Assembly (NCBI GenBank): GCA_907163075.1
Contig: CAJQTY010000001.1
Span: 1,426,001 to 1,490,000 of the forward strand
Length of the DNA stretch: 64,000 nt
Direction: 5' to 3'
Source of the DNA: an uncultured Rhodocyclaceae bacterium
Lineage (GTDB): Bacteria > Pseudomonadota > Gammaproteobacteria > Burkholderiales > Rhodocyclaceae
Both the position numbers and the translations under genes were made by a program. Under the pieces are notes generated by a model that saw only the letters and a list, made by a program, of their open reading frames with translations, was not told where the DNA came from and did no database searches. This document shows, piece by piece, positions 13,479 through 24,914 of this stretch (positions are counted from its first letter, which is position 1; every line of letters starts with the position of its first letter).

Positions 13479-13808
13479 ATCGCCTCCCGAAGAACGATGC
13501 GGTATCAGACGGCCGCGCTCCCACGGCCTGGGCTCGGAAACGGCCACTCGCCGTCGTCGGCAAGCCGCACTTGCCGCGCGACCACGGGAGGACACGGCGT
13601 GACGGCCGGGCGGACCAACCGGATTCCATTGCGTCGCGGTACTGACTACCGGTCAACGGCTTCAGGACGCCGATCGCGGGGCAACCGCAGCGCCAACGGA
13701 AGCGCCCGCGCGACTACAACTCGGCGCTCAGCGAACAAGCGCGACCCCCGGCAGACGGGTGCCATCCGGTATAATCGCCGGCTTCCTTCATTCTCATTGC
13801 CGCCTCCT

Positions 13809-16628
13809 ATGGAACTCGCCAAAAGCTTTGAACCGGCCGACATCGAACGCCGCTGGTACCCCGACTGGGAGGCCAAGGGCTTCTTCAACGCCGGCCTCGA
13901 CACCACCAACCGGAACGCCTTTTGCATCCTGCTGCCGCCGCCGAACGTCACCGGTACGCTGCACATGGGGCACGGCTTCAACCAGGCGATCATGGACGCG
14001 CTCACGCGCTACCACCGCATGCGCGGCGACAACACACTGTGGCAACCGGGCACCGACCACGCCGGTATCGCCACGCAGATCGTCGTCGAACGCCAGCTCG
14101 ACGCGCAGGGCATCGCGCGCCATGACCTCGGGCGCGAGAAGTTTCTCGAAAAAGTGTGGGAGTGGAAGGAATTTTCGGGCAACACCATCACCCGTCAGAT
14201 GCGCCGCCTCGGCACCTCGCCGGACTGGACGCGCGAGCGTTTCACGATGGATGCCGGTCTCTCCAAGATCGTCACCGAAACCTTTGTCCGCCTGCACAAG
14301 GAAGGCCTGATCTACCGCGGCAAGCGCCTGGTCAACTGGGACCCGGTGCTGCATACCGCCGTTTCCGACCTCGAAGTGGTGAGCGAGGAAGAAGACGGTT
14401 TCATGTGGCACATCCGCTACCCGCTGGCCGATGGTGCGGGCAGCCTGACGGTGGCCACCACGCGCCCGGAAACGATGCTCGGCGATACCGCCGTGATGGT
14501 GCATCCGGAGGACGAGCGTTACCGGCACCTGCTCGGCAAAACGGTGAAACTGCCGCTCACCGACCGTGAAATCCCGATCATCGCCGACGCCTACGTTGAT
14601 CTCGAATTCGGCACTGGCTGCGTCAAGGTCACGCCGGCGCACGACTTCAATGACTACGCCGTCGGCCAGCGCCACACGCTGCCGATCATTTCGATCCTGA
14701 CGCTGGATGCCAGGCTCAATGACAACGCACCCGAGAAGTATCGCGGCATGGATCGCTTCGATGCGCGTAAAGCCGTCGTCGCCGACCTCGAAACACTCGG
14801 CCTCCTGGTCAAGACCGACAAGCACAAGCTCAAGGTGCCGCGCGGCGACCGCACCGGCGTCGTCATCGAGCCGATGCTCACCGACCAGTGGTTCGTCGCC
14901 ATGTCCAAGCCAGGCGCCGATGGCACCAGCATCGTCGGCAAGGCGCTCGAATGCGTCGGATCGGGCGAGATCAAGTTCGTTCCCGAGAACTGGGTCAACA
15001 CCTACAACCAGTGGCTGAACAACATCCAGGACTGGTGCATCTCCCGTCAATTGTGGTGGGGCCACCAGATTCCGGCGTGGTACGGCGAAAATGGTGAAAT
15101 CTTCGTTGCCCACGATGAAGCCGAGGCCAAGGCGCAAGCGGCAGCGGCTGGCTACACCGGCGCACTGACGCGCGATCCGGACGTGCTCGACACCTGGTAC
15201 TCCAGCGCCCTGTGGCCGTTCTCGACGCTCGACTGGACGCCCGAGTGGCCGGCCAGATCGAACGACGCGCTTGACCTCTACCTGCCTTCGACGGTCCTGG
15301 TTACCGGCTTCGACATCATCTTCTTCTGGGTGGCGCGCATGGTCATGATGACCAAGCACATCACTGGCAAGATCCCGTTCAGGCATGTTTATGTACACGG
15401 CCTGATCCGCGACGCGGAAGGCCAGAAGATGAGCAAGTCGAAGGGCAACGTGCTCGACCCGATCGATCTGATCGACGGCATCGGCATCGAGGATCTGGTC
15501 AGGAAGCGCACCACCGGCCTGATGAACCCGAAGCAGGCCGAGCAGATCGAGAAGCGCACGCGCAAGGAATTCCCGGAAGGCATTGCCGCGTTCGGTACCG
15601 ACGCCCTGCGCTTCACCTTCCTCTCGCTGGCCAGCCCCGGCCGCGACATCAAGTTCGACCTGCACCGCTGCGAGGGCTACCGCAACTTCTGCAACAAGCT
15701 GTGGAACGCCACGCGTTTCGTGCTGATGAATACCGAAGCCCAGGACTGCGGCATTGACGCGTGCACGCCGGACGCCTGCTCAAGCAGCCTCGACTTTTCC
15801 TTCGCCGACCGCTGGATCGTCAGCAAATTGCAGCGCACCGAAGCCGAAGTCACGCAGCATTTTTCCGACTACCGCTTCGACCTGCTTGCCCGCGCCATCT
15901 ACGAATTCGTCTGGGACGAGTTCTGCGACTGGTACCTCGAACTGGCCAAGGTGCAGATGCAGGGCGGCACGCCGGGACAGGCGCGCGCCACGCGGCGAAC
16001 GCTGGTGCGCGTGCTGGAAACCGTGCTGCGCCTGGCGCACCCGCTGATTCCCTTCATCACCGAAGAACTCTGGCAGGCCGTCGCCCCGCTCGCCGGCAAG
16101 AAGACGCACGAGTCGATCATGCTTGCGGCTTACCCGAAAGCGCAACCTGAGAAGATCGACGAAGCCAGCGAAGCCCGCGTGCAGCAACTCAAGGATCTGG
16201 CCTACGCCTGCCGCAATCTGCGTGGCGAGATGAATCTTTCGCCGGCGCAGAAGGTGCCGCTGATCGCCAGCGGCAACGCCGACGCGCTGGCCGGCTTTGC
16301 GCCCTACCTCAAGGCGCTGGCCAAGCTCGCCGACGTGCAGATCGTCGACACGCTGCCGGACGACGCCAACGCACCGACCGCGGTGGTCGGCGAAACGCGC
16401 CTGATGTTCCGGATCGAAATCGACGTCGCCGCCGAAAGCGAGCGCCTGGCCAAGGAGATCGCCCGTCTCGAAGGCGAGATCGTCAAGGCCAGGGCCAAGC
16501 TCGGCAACGAAAGCTTCGTCGCCCGCGCCCCGGCGCCGGTCGTTGAACAGGAGAAGAAGCGGCTCGCCGACTTCGTGGCCACGGTCGAAAAACTAAAGCC
16601 GCAACTGGAACGGCTCCAACGCGGCTAG
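13809..16628 (+). CDS. valS: Valyl-tRNA synthetase
   Basis: 939 residues, the usual length. It charges tRNA-Val using ATP in the cytoplasm and edits mischarged threonine. Class I signatures are intact: [14 protein letters not shown] near residue 50 and KMSKSKGN near 540. The editing domain ([17 protein letters not shown]) and the C-terminal coiled coil ([19 protein letters not shown]) are present. ATG 13809 was chosen because [13 protein letters not shown] is the family N-terminus; the open frame extends upstream without homology. About 330 bases separate it from the divergent kinase operon. Confidence 0.98.
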   Translation: MELAKSFEPADIERRWYPDWEAKGFFNAGLDTTNRNAFCILLPPPNVTGTLHMGHGFNQAIMDALTRYHRMRGDNTLWQPGTDHAGIATQIVVERQLDAQGIARHDLGREKFLEKVWEWKEFSGNTITRQMRRLGTSPDWTRERFTMDAGLSKIVTETFVRLHKEGLIYRGKRLVNWDPVLHTAVSDLEVVSEEEDGFMWHIRYPLADGAGSLTVATTRPETMLGDTAVMVHPEDERYRHLLGKTVKLPLTDREIPIIADAYVDLEFGTGCVKVTPAHDFNDYAVGQRHTLPIISILTLDARLNDNAPEKYRGMDRFDARKAVVADLETLGLLVKTDKHKLKVPRGDRTGVVIEPMLTDQWFVAMSKPGADGTSIVGKALECVGSGEIKFVPENWVNTYNQWLNNIQDWCISRQLWWGHQIPAWYGENGEIFVAHDEAEAKAQAAAAGYTGALTRDPDVLDTWYSSALWPFSTLDWTPEWPARSNDALDLYLPSTVLVTGFDIIFFWVARMVMMTKHITGKIPFRHVYVHGLIRDAEGQKMSKSKGNVLDPIDLIDGIGIEDLVRKRTTGLMNPKQAEQIEKRTRKEFPEGIAAFGTDALRFTFLSLASPGRDIKFDLHRCEGYRNFCNKLWNATRFVLMNTEAQDCGIDACTPDACSSSLDFSFADRWIVSKLQRTEAEVTQHFSDYRFDLLARAIYEFVWDEFCDWYLELAKVQMQGGTPGQARATRRTLVRVLETVLRLAHPLIPFITEELWQAVAPLAGKKTHESIMLAAYPKAQPEKIDEASEARVQQLKDLAYACRNLRGEMNLSPAQKVPLIASGNADALAGFAPYLKALAKLADVQIVDTLPDDANAPTAVVGETRLMFRIEIDVAAESERLAKEIARLEGEIVKARAKLGNESFVARAPAPVVEQEKKRLADFVATVEKLKPQLERLQRG

Positions 16629-16794
16629 AGCACCGCGCAACGAACCTTCGCGACCGACAACCGGGCAAGCGCATGCAACGGCCATCCGGCGACACCCTGC
16701 CCGAACCCCGTGAGCACGCGGCTCGCCAAAGACATGGCAACGCGGGTTCCGCGCCGGTTCGTTGGCCAGGCGTGGCCAGGCGCATCGGCGCCCG

Positions 16795-17390
16795 ATGAAC
16801 ATCCACCGCCTCCAACCGGCACACGCCGCGTCTTACCGCGCGCTCATGCTCGACGCCTACGCCGCACATCCCGACGCCTTCACCTCAAGCGTCGCGGAGC
16901 GCGCCGCGCTGCCCCTGCCGTGGAGGGAAGCGCGCCTGGCGGCGGGCGCCGCCCCGACCGAAATCGTCCTTGCCGCGGGCGACGGATCGGAATTGCTGGG
17001 TGTCGCCGGACTGTCCTTCGAAACGCGTGAGAAGGTACGCCACAAGGCGACGCTGTTCGGCATGTATGTCGCCCCAGCCTACCGCGGCCAGGGCATTGGC
17101 CGGAAACTGGTGGCGGCGGCACTGGAGCACGCCCGCAGCCGGCCTGGATTGCGCATCGTCCAGCTCACGGTTACGCACAGGGCAACCGCTCGGCCGAAGC
17201 GCTCTACGCCGACTGCGGCTTCGTGCCCTTTGGCGTCGAACCCTTCGCCGTCGCGGTTGGAACGGAATTTGTCGTCAAAGTGCACATGATGTGCGATCTC
17301 AACGACATGCCGTTTACCGCGCACCAGATCTTCGTCTGCCCGCAAGTCTTCCCTGACGGCCCGTACAAGGTGAAGACCGAGAAGAAGTAG
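16795..17390 (+). pseudogene. GNAT-family N-acetyltransferase, frameshifted
   Basis: From ATG 16795 the product begins MNIHRLQPAHAASYRALMLDAY and contains the GNAT acetyl-CoA loop (APAYRGQGIGRKLV). After IVQLTVT the frame diverges at a CACA duplication (17176-17179); in the next frame the expected C-terminal strand resumes (GNRSAEALYADCGFVPFG) and stays open to TAG 17390. A two-base insertion would explain it. The restored protein ends with an unusual extension, VKVHMMCDLNDMPFT onward, not typical of the family. Substrate is unknown. Without correction the product is about 164 residues with a foreign tail. Confidence 0.7.
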
Positions 17391-17434
17391 GCGCCGCCGG
17401 CTTGTCCGGCCGGCACCGTCGGCTGGTCGCTGGT

Positions 17435-17466
17435 GTAGGTCGGAAAAGCGCAGCGCGTTCCGACAC
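17435..17466. repeat. Composite palindromic repeat copy 2, left arm
   Basis: Hairpin sequence beginning GTAGGTCGGAAAAGCGCAGC and ending with the complementary TTCCGAC. Its reverse complement is found, with three differences in 30 bases, at 19226-19255, on the other side of the recombinase element. An uninterrupted two-arm copy with a 15-base spacer sits at 30771-30845, so this copy looks split by the insertion. Confidence 0.65.
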
Positions 17467-17672
17467 TCGACGCCAAGCACACGTTCCTGCCTCCGAGGGC
17501 AGCTTCGGCTTCCGGCCATTATGCACAGCTCCCAGTTATGAACAGTGGGCTCACTCCGGCGCTGGGAGTGGCGTGTCGTGGCTTCTGGTCTGAAGCGTTG
17601 ACGAACCCGAGGCTGGACATAAGTCCGGCGCTGGAGCAGCACGGCAACTCCTCTTCGTTATAGGAGTTTGCC

Positions 17673-18065
17673 ATGTCCAAGATCCCTTCCCTGCATCCGG
17701 TGCTGCAAGGCTGGTTGCTCAATGGTCCGCTGGCGGCGTATGTGCCGGCCTACCTTGAACGATTGGAGCGCGGTCGCTACGCATTGAGCACGAGCCGGCG
17801 ATGTCTGAACGCCGTCGCACACTTCGCTCACTGGATGTCGCTAAGCCGGTTGCCGATGGCGAGGATCGACGAGAGCCGCGTCGATCAGTTTCTCCAGGAG
17901 CATCTTCCACATTGTGGTTGCAGAGGGCCGGTGATGCGGCATCCGCGCGAGGCACATGCTGCGTTGATGCCCCTGCTGGCCACGCCCGAACTCCTGCAAG
18001 TGGTGAGCAGGCGCTTCGAGCACTTCGTTGATCCGTACGAAACCGAGGAGGACGACGATGGTTAA
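17673..18065 (+). CDS. Short recombinase-like protein with SAM-like domain only
   Basis: 130 residues beginning MSKIPSLHPVLQGWLLNGPL, preceded by AGGAG (17663-17667). The mid part (ALSTSRRCLNAVAHFAHWM) looks like the N-terminal core-binding domain of tyrosine recombinases, followed by LPHCGCRGPV, a Cys-containing motif. No catalytic R-K-H-R-H-Y residues are present. It ends ...EEDDDG with the stop overlapping the next gene's ATG (ATGGTTAA), so the two are translationally coupled. It is either a truncated first RIT recombinase that has been kept, or a DNA-binding accessory factor; the clean coupling favours a functional role (inference). Confidence 0.72.
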   Translation: MSKIPSLHPVLQGWLLNGPLAAYVPAYLERLERGRYALSTSRRCLNAVAHFAHWMSLSRLPMARIDESRVDQFLQEHLPHCGCRGPVMRHPREAHAALMPLLATPELLQVVSRRFEHFVDPYETEEDDDG

Positions 18066-19071
18066 GCCCGATCCTGTCCAGACGCCCAGCTTCGCAGCCT
18101 TGGTGCAGGCGTTCTTCACCGAGCACCTGCAGCAACAGCGGGCGATGAGCCCACGCACCGTTGCGGCGTATCGCGACGCCTTCGTGCTGTTCCTCGACTT
18201 CGCGCAGGCGCAGCTACGCAAGCAACCCACGGCGATCCGGCTCGAGGAGATCACACCGGTGCTGATCCTGGCCTTCCTAGACCACCTCGAGCGCGAGCGG
18301 GGCAATACGGTGAGAAGCCGTAACGCCCGGCTCGCGGCGTTGCGGGCATTCCTGAAATTTGCCGGTCGGCGCGACGTGAGCGCGCTGCATGCCGTCGAGC
18401 AGGCGCTGGGTGTGCCGATGAAGCGTTTCGAGCGGCCGATGCTGGGCTTCCTGTCACGCGAGGAGATCCTGGCGATCATCGGCCAGCCGGACGTGTCCTG
18501 GACGAGCCAGCGCGACCACCTGCTGCTCAGGATGCTCTACAACACCGGCGCCCGGGTCTCCGAGATCATCAGCGTAACGCTGGCCGACGTGGTACTCGAC
18601 GGTGCCGCCTGCGTGCATCGGCATGGTAAAGGGCGCAAACAGCGCACGGCGCCGCTGTGGCGATCGACGGTAAGACAGATCAGGGCGTGGCTGCGGATCA
18701 CTCCGCAACTGCAACCGAGATCAGCGCTGTTGCCCAACCGCGATGGCCAGGCGATGACGCGTGGAAACGTCACCCAGCGCCTCGCACTCGCCGTCAAGGC
18801 CGCCACTGCAGCGCAGCCGCAGCTTGCCAAGCACCGCATCTCCCCGCACATCATCCGCCACACGACGGCGATGCATCTCTTGCAGGCCAGCGTCGACATC
18901 AGCGTCATCGCCTTGTGGCTCGGGCACGAGAGCACGACGACAACCCACCAATACGTCGAGGCTGACCTGGCAATGAAGGAGCAGGCGCTGGGGCGACTGC
19001 AGGAGCCAGACGCCGCCGTCCGGCGCTACAAGGCACCAGACTCGTTGGTCGAGTTCCTGAAGACCTTGTAG
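18058..19071 (+). CDS. Tyrosine recombinase/integrase of the insertion element
   Basis: 337 residues from ATG 18058, which has AGGAGG just upstream; the frame extends 10 codons further but without a ribosome site. N-terminal core-binding domain (VQAFFTEHLQQQRAMSPRTVAAY) and a complete catalytic domain: Arg in YNTGARVSEI, Lys in HGKGRKQR, HIIRH box, LGHES and the nucleophile Tyr in THQYVEADL. It should cut and rejoin DNA through a covalent 3'-phosphotyrosine, moving the element bounded by the 34-bp inverted repeats. Closest family by eye is the third RIT recombinase. Confidence 0.9.
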   Translation: MVKPDPVQTPSFAALVQAFFTEHLQQQRAMSPRTVAAYRDAFVLFLDFAQAQLRKQPTAIRLEEITPVLILAFLDHLERERGNTVRSRNARLAALRAFLKFAGRRDVSALHAVEQALGVPMKRFERPMLGFLSREEILAIIGQPDVSWTSQRDHLLLRMLYNTGARVSEIISVTLADVVLDGAACVHRHGKGRKQRTAPLWRSTVRQIRAWLRITPQLQPRSALLPNRDGQAMTRGNVTQRLALAVKAATAAQPQLAKHRISPHIIRHTTAMHLLQASVDISVIALWLGHESTTTTHQYVEADLAMKEQALGRLQEPDAAVRRYKAPDSLVEFLKTL

Positions 19072-19164
19072 TTATGTGAAGGCCGCGGACATCGCGTCCC
19101 AACTCAGCGCTGGTGCGATGCCGCCGCCCGCACCGCAACTGTTCATAACTGGGAGCTGTGCATA

Positions 19165-19198
19165 ATGGCCGTTATGAACAGCTATCCATAACGGCCAT
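19165..19198. repeat. 12-bp stem hairpin at right end of the recombinase element
   Basis: ATGGCCGTTATG (19165-19176) and CATAACGGCCAT (19187-19198) form a perfect stem with a 10-base loop. The left half overlaps the last bases of the element's right inverted repeat, the right half lies outside it. It may be the remnant of the target palindrome or part of the element's true end. Confidence 0.6.
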
Positions 19199-19225
19199 AA
19201 GTGGCGTTTCGGCGAATCAACAATC

Positions 19226-19255
19226 GTCCGAATGCGCGGCGCTTTTCCGACCTAC
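19226..19255. repeat. Composite palindromic repeat copy 2, right arm
   Basis: GTCCGAATGCGCGGCGCTTT continuing to CCGACCTAC is the reverse complement of the arm at 17435-17466 with three mismatches. It ends 19 bases before the dppF stop codon, a common position for REP-type elements at the 3' end of operons. Confidence 0.65.
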
Positions 19256-19273
19256 CGCGCTGAGCGATCGGCG

Positions 19274-20248
19274 CTAGATTTCCTCGGCGCGGTGGCAGGC
19301 CGCGAGGTGGCTCCCAATCATCCGCAGTTCCGGCACCTGCTGCTTGCAGCGATCGATGGTGTGCGGGCAGCGGCGGTGGAAGGCGCAACCGGGCGGCGGG
19401 TCGAGCGGCGACGGCAGTTCCCCGCGGGCGATGAATCTTGCCTTGCGCTGGACGACATCGACGCGCGGAGTTGCCGAGAGCAGCGCCTGCGTGTAGGGGT
19501 GGCGCGGGCTGTCGAAGATCATGCGCTTCGGCCCCTGCTCGACGACGCGGCCAAGATACATCACCAGCACTTCGTCGGCGATGTGCTCGACGACGGCAAG
19601 GTTGTGCGAGACGAAGATGTAGGCGACGCCTGTTTCCTGCTGCAAGTCCATCAGCAGGTTGAGCACCTGCGCCTGGATCGACACGTCGAGCGCCGACACC
19701 GGCTCGTCGGCGACCACCAGTTTGGGATCGGTCATCAGCGCCCGCGCGATCGCGATGCGCTGGCGCTGGCCGCCCGAGAACATGTGCGGGTAGCGTCCGT
19801 AGTGCTCGGGGCGCAAGCCGACGCGGGCCATCATCGCGCGCGCCTTCTCGCCGCGCCCGGCGGGCGAGAGCGTGGTGTGGATGATCAGCGGCTCTTCGAG
19901 AATGCTGCCGATCCGCTTGCGCGGGTTGAGGCTGGCGTAGGGGTTCTGGAACACCATCTGCACCTGCGGGCGCATCCGCTTGAGCGTTTCCGCACTGGCG
20001 CTGGCGATGTCCGTGCCGTCGAGGCGCATGAGGCCGGCCGTCGGCGTCTCGATCATGGTGATCTGGCGTGCCAGCGTGGTCTTGCCGCAGCCGGATTCGC
20101 CGACGACGGCCAGCGTCTTGCCGGCATCGAGTTGAAAACTGACACCGTCGAGGGCGCGCACCAGCGCCCGCGGCTTGAAAAAGCCGGTCGACACCGGGTA
20201 GTGCTTGGCCAGGGCTTCAACCTGCAGGAGTTGTGGCGTATCGGTCAT
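19274..20248 (-). CDS. dppF: Dipeptide ABC importer ATP-binding protein DppF
   Basis: 324 residues with Walker A GESGCGKTT, signature FSGGQRQRIAIARAL, Walker B and the C-terminal oligopeptide/dipeptide extension (PPPGCAFHRRCPH) with its cysteine cluster. It couples ATP hydrolysis to peptide uptake together with the DppD ATPase. Last gene of the reverse-strand dpp operon, 6 bases behind dppD. The Cys-rich tail of this subfamily can hold an Fe-S cluster. Specificity for peptides rather than nickel or heme comes from the adjacent DppA-like binding protein. Confidence 0.92.
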   Translation of the reverse strand: MTDTPQLLQVEALAKHYPVSTGFFKPRALVRALDGVSFQLDAGKTLAVVGESGCGKTTLARQITMIETPTAGLMRLDGTDIASASAETLKRMRPQVQMVFQNPYASLNPRKRIGSILEEPLIIHTTLSPAGRGEKARAMMARVGLRPEHYGRYPHMFSGGQRQRIAIARALMTDPKLVVADEPVSALDVSIQAQVLNLLMDLQQETGVAYIFVSHNLAVVEHIADEVLVMYLGRVVEQGPKRMIFDSPRHPYTQALLSATPRVDVVQRKARFIARGELPSPLDPPPGCAFHRRCPHTIDRCKQQVPELRMIGSHLAACHRAEEI

Positions 20249-20254
20249 GGCGGT

Positions 20255-21256
20255 TCAGGTTGGCGTGGCGTTCGCTGCGGAGGCTGGCGCGCTGGCCGCT
20301 GCAAGCGGAAAGAAGCAGCGCACGGCGCCGTGCGCCGCGCGATTCAAGGCCGGGCGCTCGGTGTGGCAACGGTCTTCGGCGTAGGTGCAGCGCGGCGCCA
20401 GCAGGCAGCCGCGCGGCCGGTCGTAGGCGCCGGGAACGACGCCGGCAATGGTCTGCAGGCGCTGGCGGCCGACGTTGTTTTCCGGCAGCGCCGACATCAG
20501 CGCTGCGGTATAGGGATGCTGCGGGCGGGTGAAAATTTCCGGCACCGTGCCGATTTCCATGACCTGCCCGGCGTACATGACGACCACGCGCTGCGCGGTT
20601 TCGGCGATGACGCCGAGGTCGTGCGTAATCAGCATGAGGCCCATGCCGCGCTCGCGATGCAGACGCAGCAGCAGGTCGAGCACCTGGGCCTGGACGGTGA
20701 CGTCGAGCGCCGTTGTCGGCTCGTCGGCAATCAGCAGGCGCGGATTGCAGGCGATGGCCAGCGCGATCATCACGCGCTGGCTCATGCCGCCGGAGAGCTG
20801 GTGCGGATAGGCTTCCAGGCGACGCGACGGATCGGGGATCTCTACCTGCTGCAGCAGTTCCAGCGCGCGTGCGCGCAAGGCCTTGCGGCTGCCGCCTTCG
20901 TGCACGGCGAGCGTTTCGACGAGATGGTTTTCAACGGTGAAGCACGGATTCAGCGTGGTGCCCGGATCCTGGAAAATCATCGCGATGTCGCGGCCGAGCA
21001 TGGCGCGGCGTTCGCGCACCGGCATGCGCAGCAGATCGCGCCCGTCGAACTTGAGGACATCGGCCGAGACGCGGCCCGGCGCGTCGATCAGCCCCATCAG
21101 GGCAAGCGAGGTGACGCTCTTGCCGGACCCCGATTCGCCGACGATGCCGAGGACTTCGCCCTGCTCGACGTTCAGGTCGAGGCCGTCGACGGCGATCATC
21201 GGGCTTTTTTCCGAGCCGAAGTGCACGCTCAGGTTCTTGATTTCGAGGAGAGCCAT
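20255..21256 (-). CDS. dppD: Dipeptide ABC importer ATP-binding protein DppD
   Basis: 333 residues from ATG 21256 ([19 protein letters not shown]). Walker [10 protein letters not shown], signature [16 protein letters not shown], Walker [13 protein letters not shown], and the C-terminal [13 protein letters not shown] extension of the peptide-importer subfamily. The open frame runs upstream into dppC out of homology, so the start is set at the family N-terminus. It pairs with DppF as the ATPase of the importer and lies 5 bases downstream of dppC. Confidence 0.92.
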   Translation of the reverse strand: MALLEIKNLSVHFGSEKSPMIAVDGLDLNVEQGEVLGIVGESGSGKSVTSLALMGLIDAPGRVSADVLKFDGRDLLRMPVRERRAMLGRDIAMIFQDPGTTLNPCFTVENHLVETLAVHEGGSRKALRARALELLQQVEIPDPSRRLEAYPHQLSGGMSQRVMIALAIACNPRLLIADEPTTALDVTVQAQVLDLLLRLHRERGMGLMLITHDLGVIAETAQRVVVMYAGQVMEIGTVPEIFTRPQHPYTAALMSALPENNVGRQRLQTIAGVVPGAYDRPRGCLLAPRCTYAEDRCHTERPALNRAAHGAVRCFFPLAAASAPASAANATPT

Positions 21257-21261
21257 GGCGA

Positions 21262-22178
<917 letters not shown>

Positions 22179-22182
<4 letters not shown>

Positions 22183-23189
22183 CGGGTATGGCGGATGCGC
22201 GGATTGATCACGCCGTAGAGCACGTCGACGATCAGGTTGACAAAAATGACCAGTGTCGCGGAGAGCAGGATGCCGCCCTGCACCACCGGGTAATCGCGGC
22301 GATGAATGGCTTCGACCATCCACTTGCCGATGCCGGGCCAGGAAAAGATCGTTTCGGTGAGGATCGCCCCGGCCAGCAGCGTCCCGACCTGCAGGCCGAT
22401 GACCGTGACCACCGGGATCAGCGCGTTGCGCAGCGCATGCCGGCCGACCACGCGCAGCGGCGACAGGCCGCGCGCACGGGCGGCGCGCACATAGTCTTCG
22501 CCGAGCACTTCGAGCATCGCCGAGCGCGTCATGCGCGCCAGCGTGGCCAGCGGAATGGTGCCGAGGGCGATGGTCGGCAGGATCAGGTGAGAGACGGCCG
22601 AGGCGAAGGCGCCCTCCTCGCCGCTGAGCAGCGAGTCGATGAGCATCAGGCCGGTGACGCGCACCGGATCGTACTCGATGGCGATGCGTCCGGACACCGG
22701 CGTCCACCCGAGGTGCACCGAGAAAAAGAGGATCAGCAGCAGCGCCCACCAGAAAATCGGCATCGAGTAGCCGGCCAGCGAAACGCCCATCACCCCGTAA
22801 TCAACCGGCGTATTGCGCTTGAGGGCGGCGATCATCCCGGCCGGAATGCCGAGGCAGAGGGCGAACACGATGGCGCAGGCCGAAAGCTCAAGGGTCGCCG
22901 GGAAACGATCGACGAATTCCGTGAGCACCGACTCCTGGGTCACGATCGAACGCCCGAGGTTGCCGTGCGCCGCCTTGAAAACGTAATCGGCGTACTGCAC
23001 CGGCAAGGGGCGGTCCAGGCCGTACTCGGCGATCAGGCGGGCGTAGCGTTCGGGTTCCATGCCGCGTTCGCCGGACATGGCTTCGACCGGGTCGCCAGGA
23101 ATCATGTGGATCAGCGCGAACACCAGGACCGTGATGCCAATGAAGGTCGGAAGGACAACACCAAGGCGGCGCAGGATATAGGAAATCAT
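22179..23189 (-). CDS. dppB: Dipeptide ABC importer permease DppB
   Basis: 336 residues, six predicted membrane helices beginning [20 protein letters not shown], the standard N-terminus of the DppB/OppB family including [14 protein letters not shown] loop [20 protein letters not shown] is intact. First permease of the importer, about 120 bases after dppA. Confidence 0.94.
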
Positions 23190-23309
23190 TCGCTTTACAT
23201 TTCTTTATTCAAGCCGTCGCAGTCCGCCGGCCGGGCTGGCGGACTGCATTGATGCCAAGGATCGGGCCGTGCAACGCGCAGGCCCTGCCCGTCACCGCGC
23301 ATGGACGGC

Positions 23310-24914
23310 TTACTTGCCGTTCACATCCACCTTGGAGAAGTAATGATTGGTCGGCACCGCCGCGGTCTTGTAACCGGTCACGCTCTTGCGCACCGGTTCG
23401 AAACGTACGGAGTGGGCAATCGGCACCCACACGGCTTCTTCATGGACGATTTCCTGAGCCTTCTCGTAAAGCTTGACACGATCCGCCTTGACCGAGGTGC
23501 GCGCGGCCTTGACGATGATTTCGTCGTAGGCCGGATTGCACCAGCGTGCGAAATTGCCGCCGCCCTTGACGGCATCGCAGGACAGCAGGTTGGCAAAGAA
23601 ATTATCGGGATCGCCGTTGTCGCCGCTCCAGCCGAACATCACGGCCTGATGCTCGCCGTTCTTGGCGCGCTTGCGGTACTCGCCCCATTCGTAGGTCACC
23701 AGTTTGGCGGTGATGCCGACCTTGGACAGATCGGCCTGGACCAGTTCGGCCATGCGCTTGCCGTCCGGATTGTAGGGACGCTGCACCGGCAGGTACCACA
23801 ATTCCATCTCGAAACCGTTCTTATAGCCGGCCTTGGCCAGCAGTTCCCTGGCCTTGATCACGTTATATGAGTAATCGACAATCTTGTCGTTGTACGACCA
23901 CATGATCGGCGGAATCGGGTTCTTGGCCACCTGGCCGGCACCCTGGTAGATGGTGTCGAGGATGCCCTTCTTGTCGATCGCCATGTTGATGGCCTGGCGC
24001 ACGAGCTTGCTGTCGAAGGGTTTCTTCTCGACGTTGAAGGCGATCTAGCCGATGTTCAGACCTTCCTTGGTGAGCAGGTTGATCGACTTGTCGGCGCGCA
24101 GCGCCGGCAGATCGGCGGGCTTGGGGTAGGCCATCAGCTGGCATTCGCCGGTCTTGACCTTGGCCAGGCGCACCGAAGCATCCGGCGTAATGGCAAAGAT
24201 CACGTTATCCAGCTTGGGACGGCCTTCGAAATACTTGTCGTGCGCCTTGTAGCGGATCACCGCGTCCTTCTGGTAGGAAACCACGCGGAACGGGCCGGTG
24301 CCGACCGGCTCGCGATCGATCACTTCCGGCGTTCCGGCTTCCTTCATCCTGGCCGCGAATTCGGCCGACTGGATCGACATGAAGTCCATCGCCATGTTGG
24401 CGAGGAAGGGCGCGTTGGGCGCCTTCAGTTTGAAGACGACGGTGTAATCGTCAAGCTTTTCGACCTTGTCGACGATCTTGTCCATGCCCATATCCTGGAA
24501 ATAGGCGTAGTTCACTCCCGGCGTGTTCTTGTTGAAGGGATGGTTCGGATCGGCCTGGCGGAACCAGGTGAACAGCACATCGTCGGCGTTGAAATCGCGC
24601 GTCGGCGTGTATTTGTCGGTGGTGTGGAACTTGACGCCCTTGCGCAGCTTGAAGGTATAGCTCAGCCCGTCGGGTGAAATCTCCCACGCCGTGGCCAGGC
24701 CCGGAACGATGTTGGTCGTGCCGACTTCAAACTCGGCCAGCCGGTTGAAGAGCTGGGCCGACGTTGCGTCGTGCGTTGTGCCCGTGGTGTAGAACATCGG
24801 ATTGAAGCCCTCGGGACTGCCTTCCGAGCAGTACACGATGGTCTTCGCGGCAAAGGCGGGGGCAGCGAGCAGACCGAGCATCAGTCCGGTCGCGATAGCG
24901 GTTTTACGCAGCAT
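23310..24914 (-). pseudogene. dppA: Dipeptide-binding protein DppA with in-frame TAG
   Basis: A 534-codon frame from ATG 24914 (ribosome site AGGAG) with signal peptide MLRKTAIATGLMLGLLAAPAFA and the DppA mature start KTIVYCSEGSPEGFNP. Periplasmic family 5 solute-binding protein that delivers peptides to DppBC. TAG at 24047-24045 falls in GLNIG-stop-IAFNVEKKP, where DppA has a conserved Tyr (GLNVGYLxxN). The rest of the protein is undamaged on both sides (MPVQRPYNP-like LPVQRPYNP, TYEWGEYRKRAKNGEHQ, WSGDNGDPDNFF). As written, only the first 290 residues would be made. A single-base change or sequencing error is the simplest reading. Confidence 0.85.

Larger units (their letters stand above)
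17513..19171 (+). mobile_element. Tyrosine-recombinase insertion element with 34-bp terminal inverted repeats
   Basis: A 1659-bp unit bounded by perfect 34-bp inverted repeats at 17513-17546 and 19138-19171. It carries two overlapping genes, a short core-binding-domain protein and a full tyrosine recombinase, both on the + strand. The recombinase resembles the third protein of RIT (recombinase-in-trio) elements, but only two genes are present here and the first is short. Sub-terminal direct repeats (CCGGCGCTGG at about 17556 and 17622) lie between the left end and the first gene. No obvious long target duplication was seen. The element lies in a palindromic repeat between the GNAT gene and the dpp operon. 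Confidence 0.8.

Noticed and set aside
13794-15665. 623-codon reverse-strand open frame opposite valS
   Set aside because: Antisense shadow of an unmistakable valyl-tRNA synthetase.
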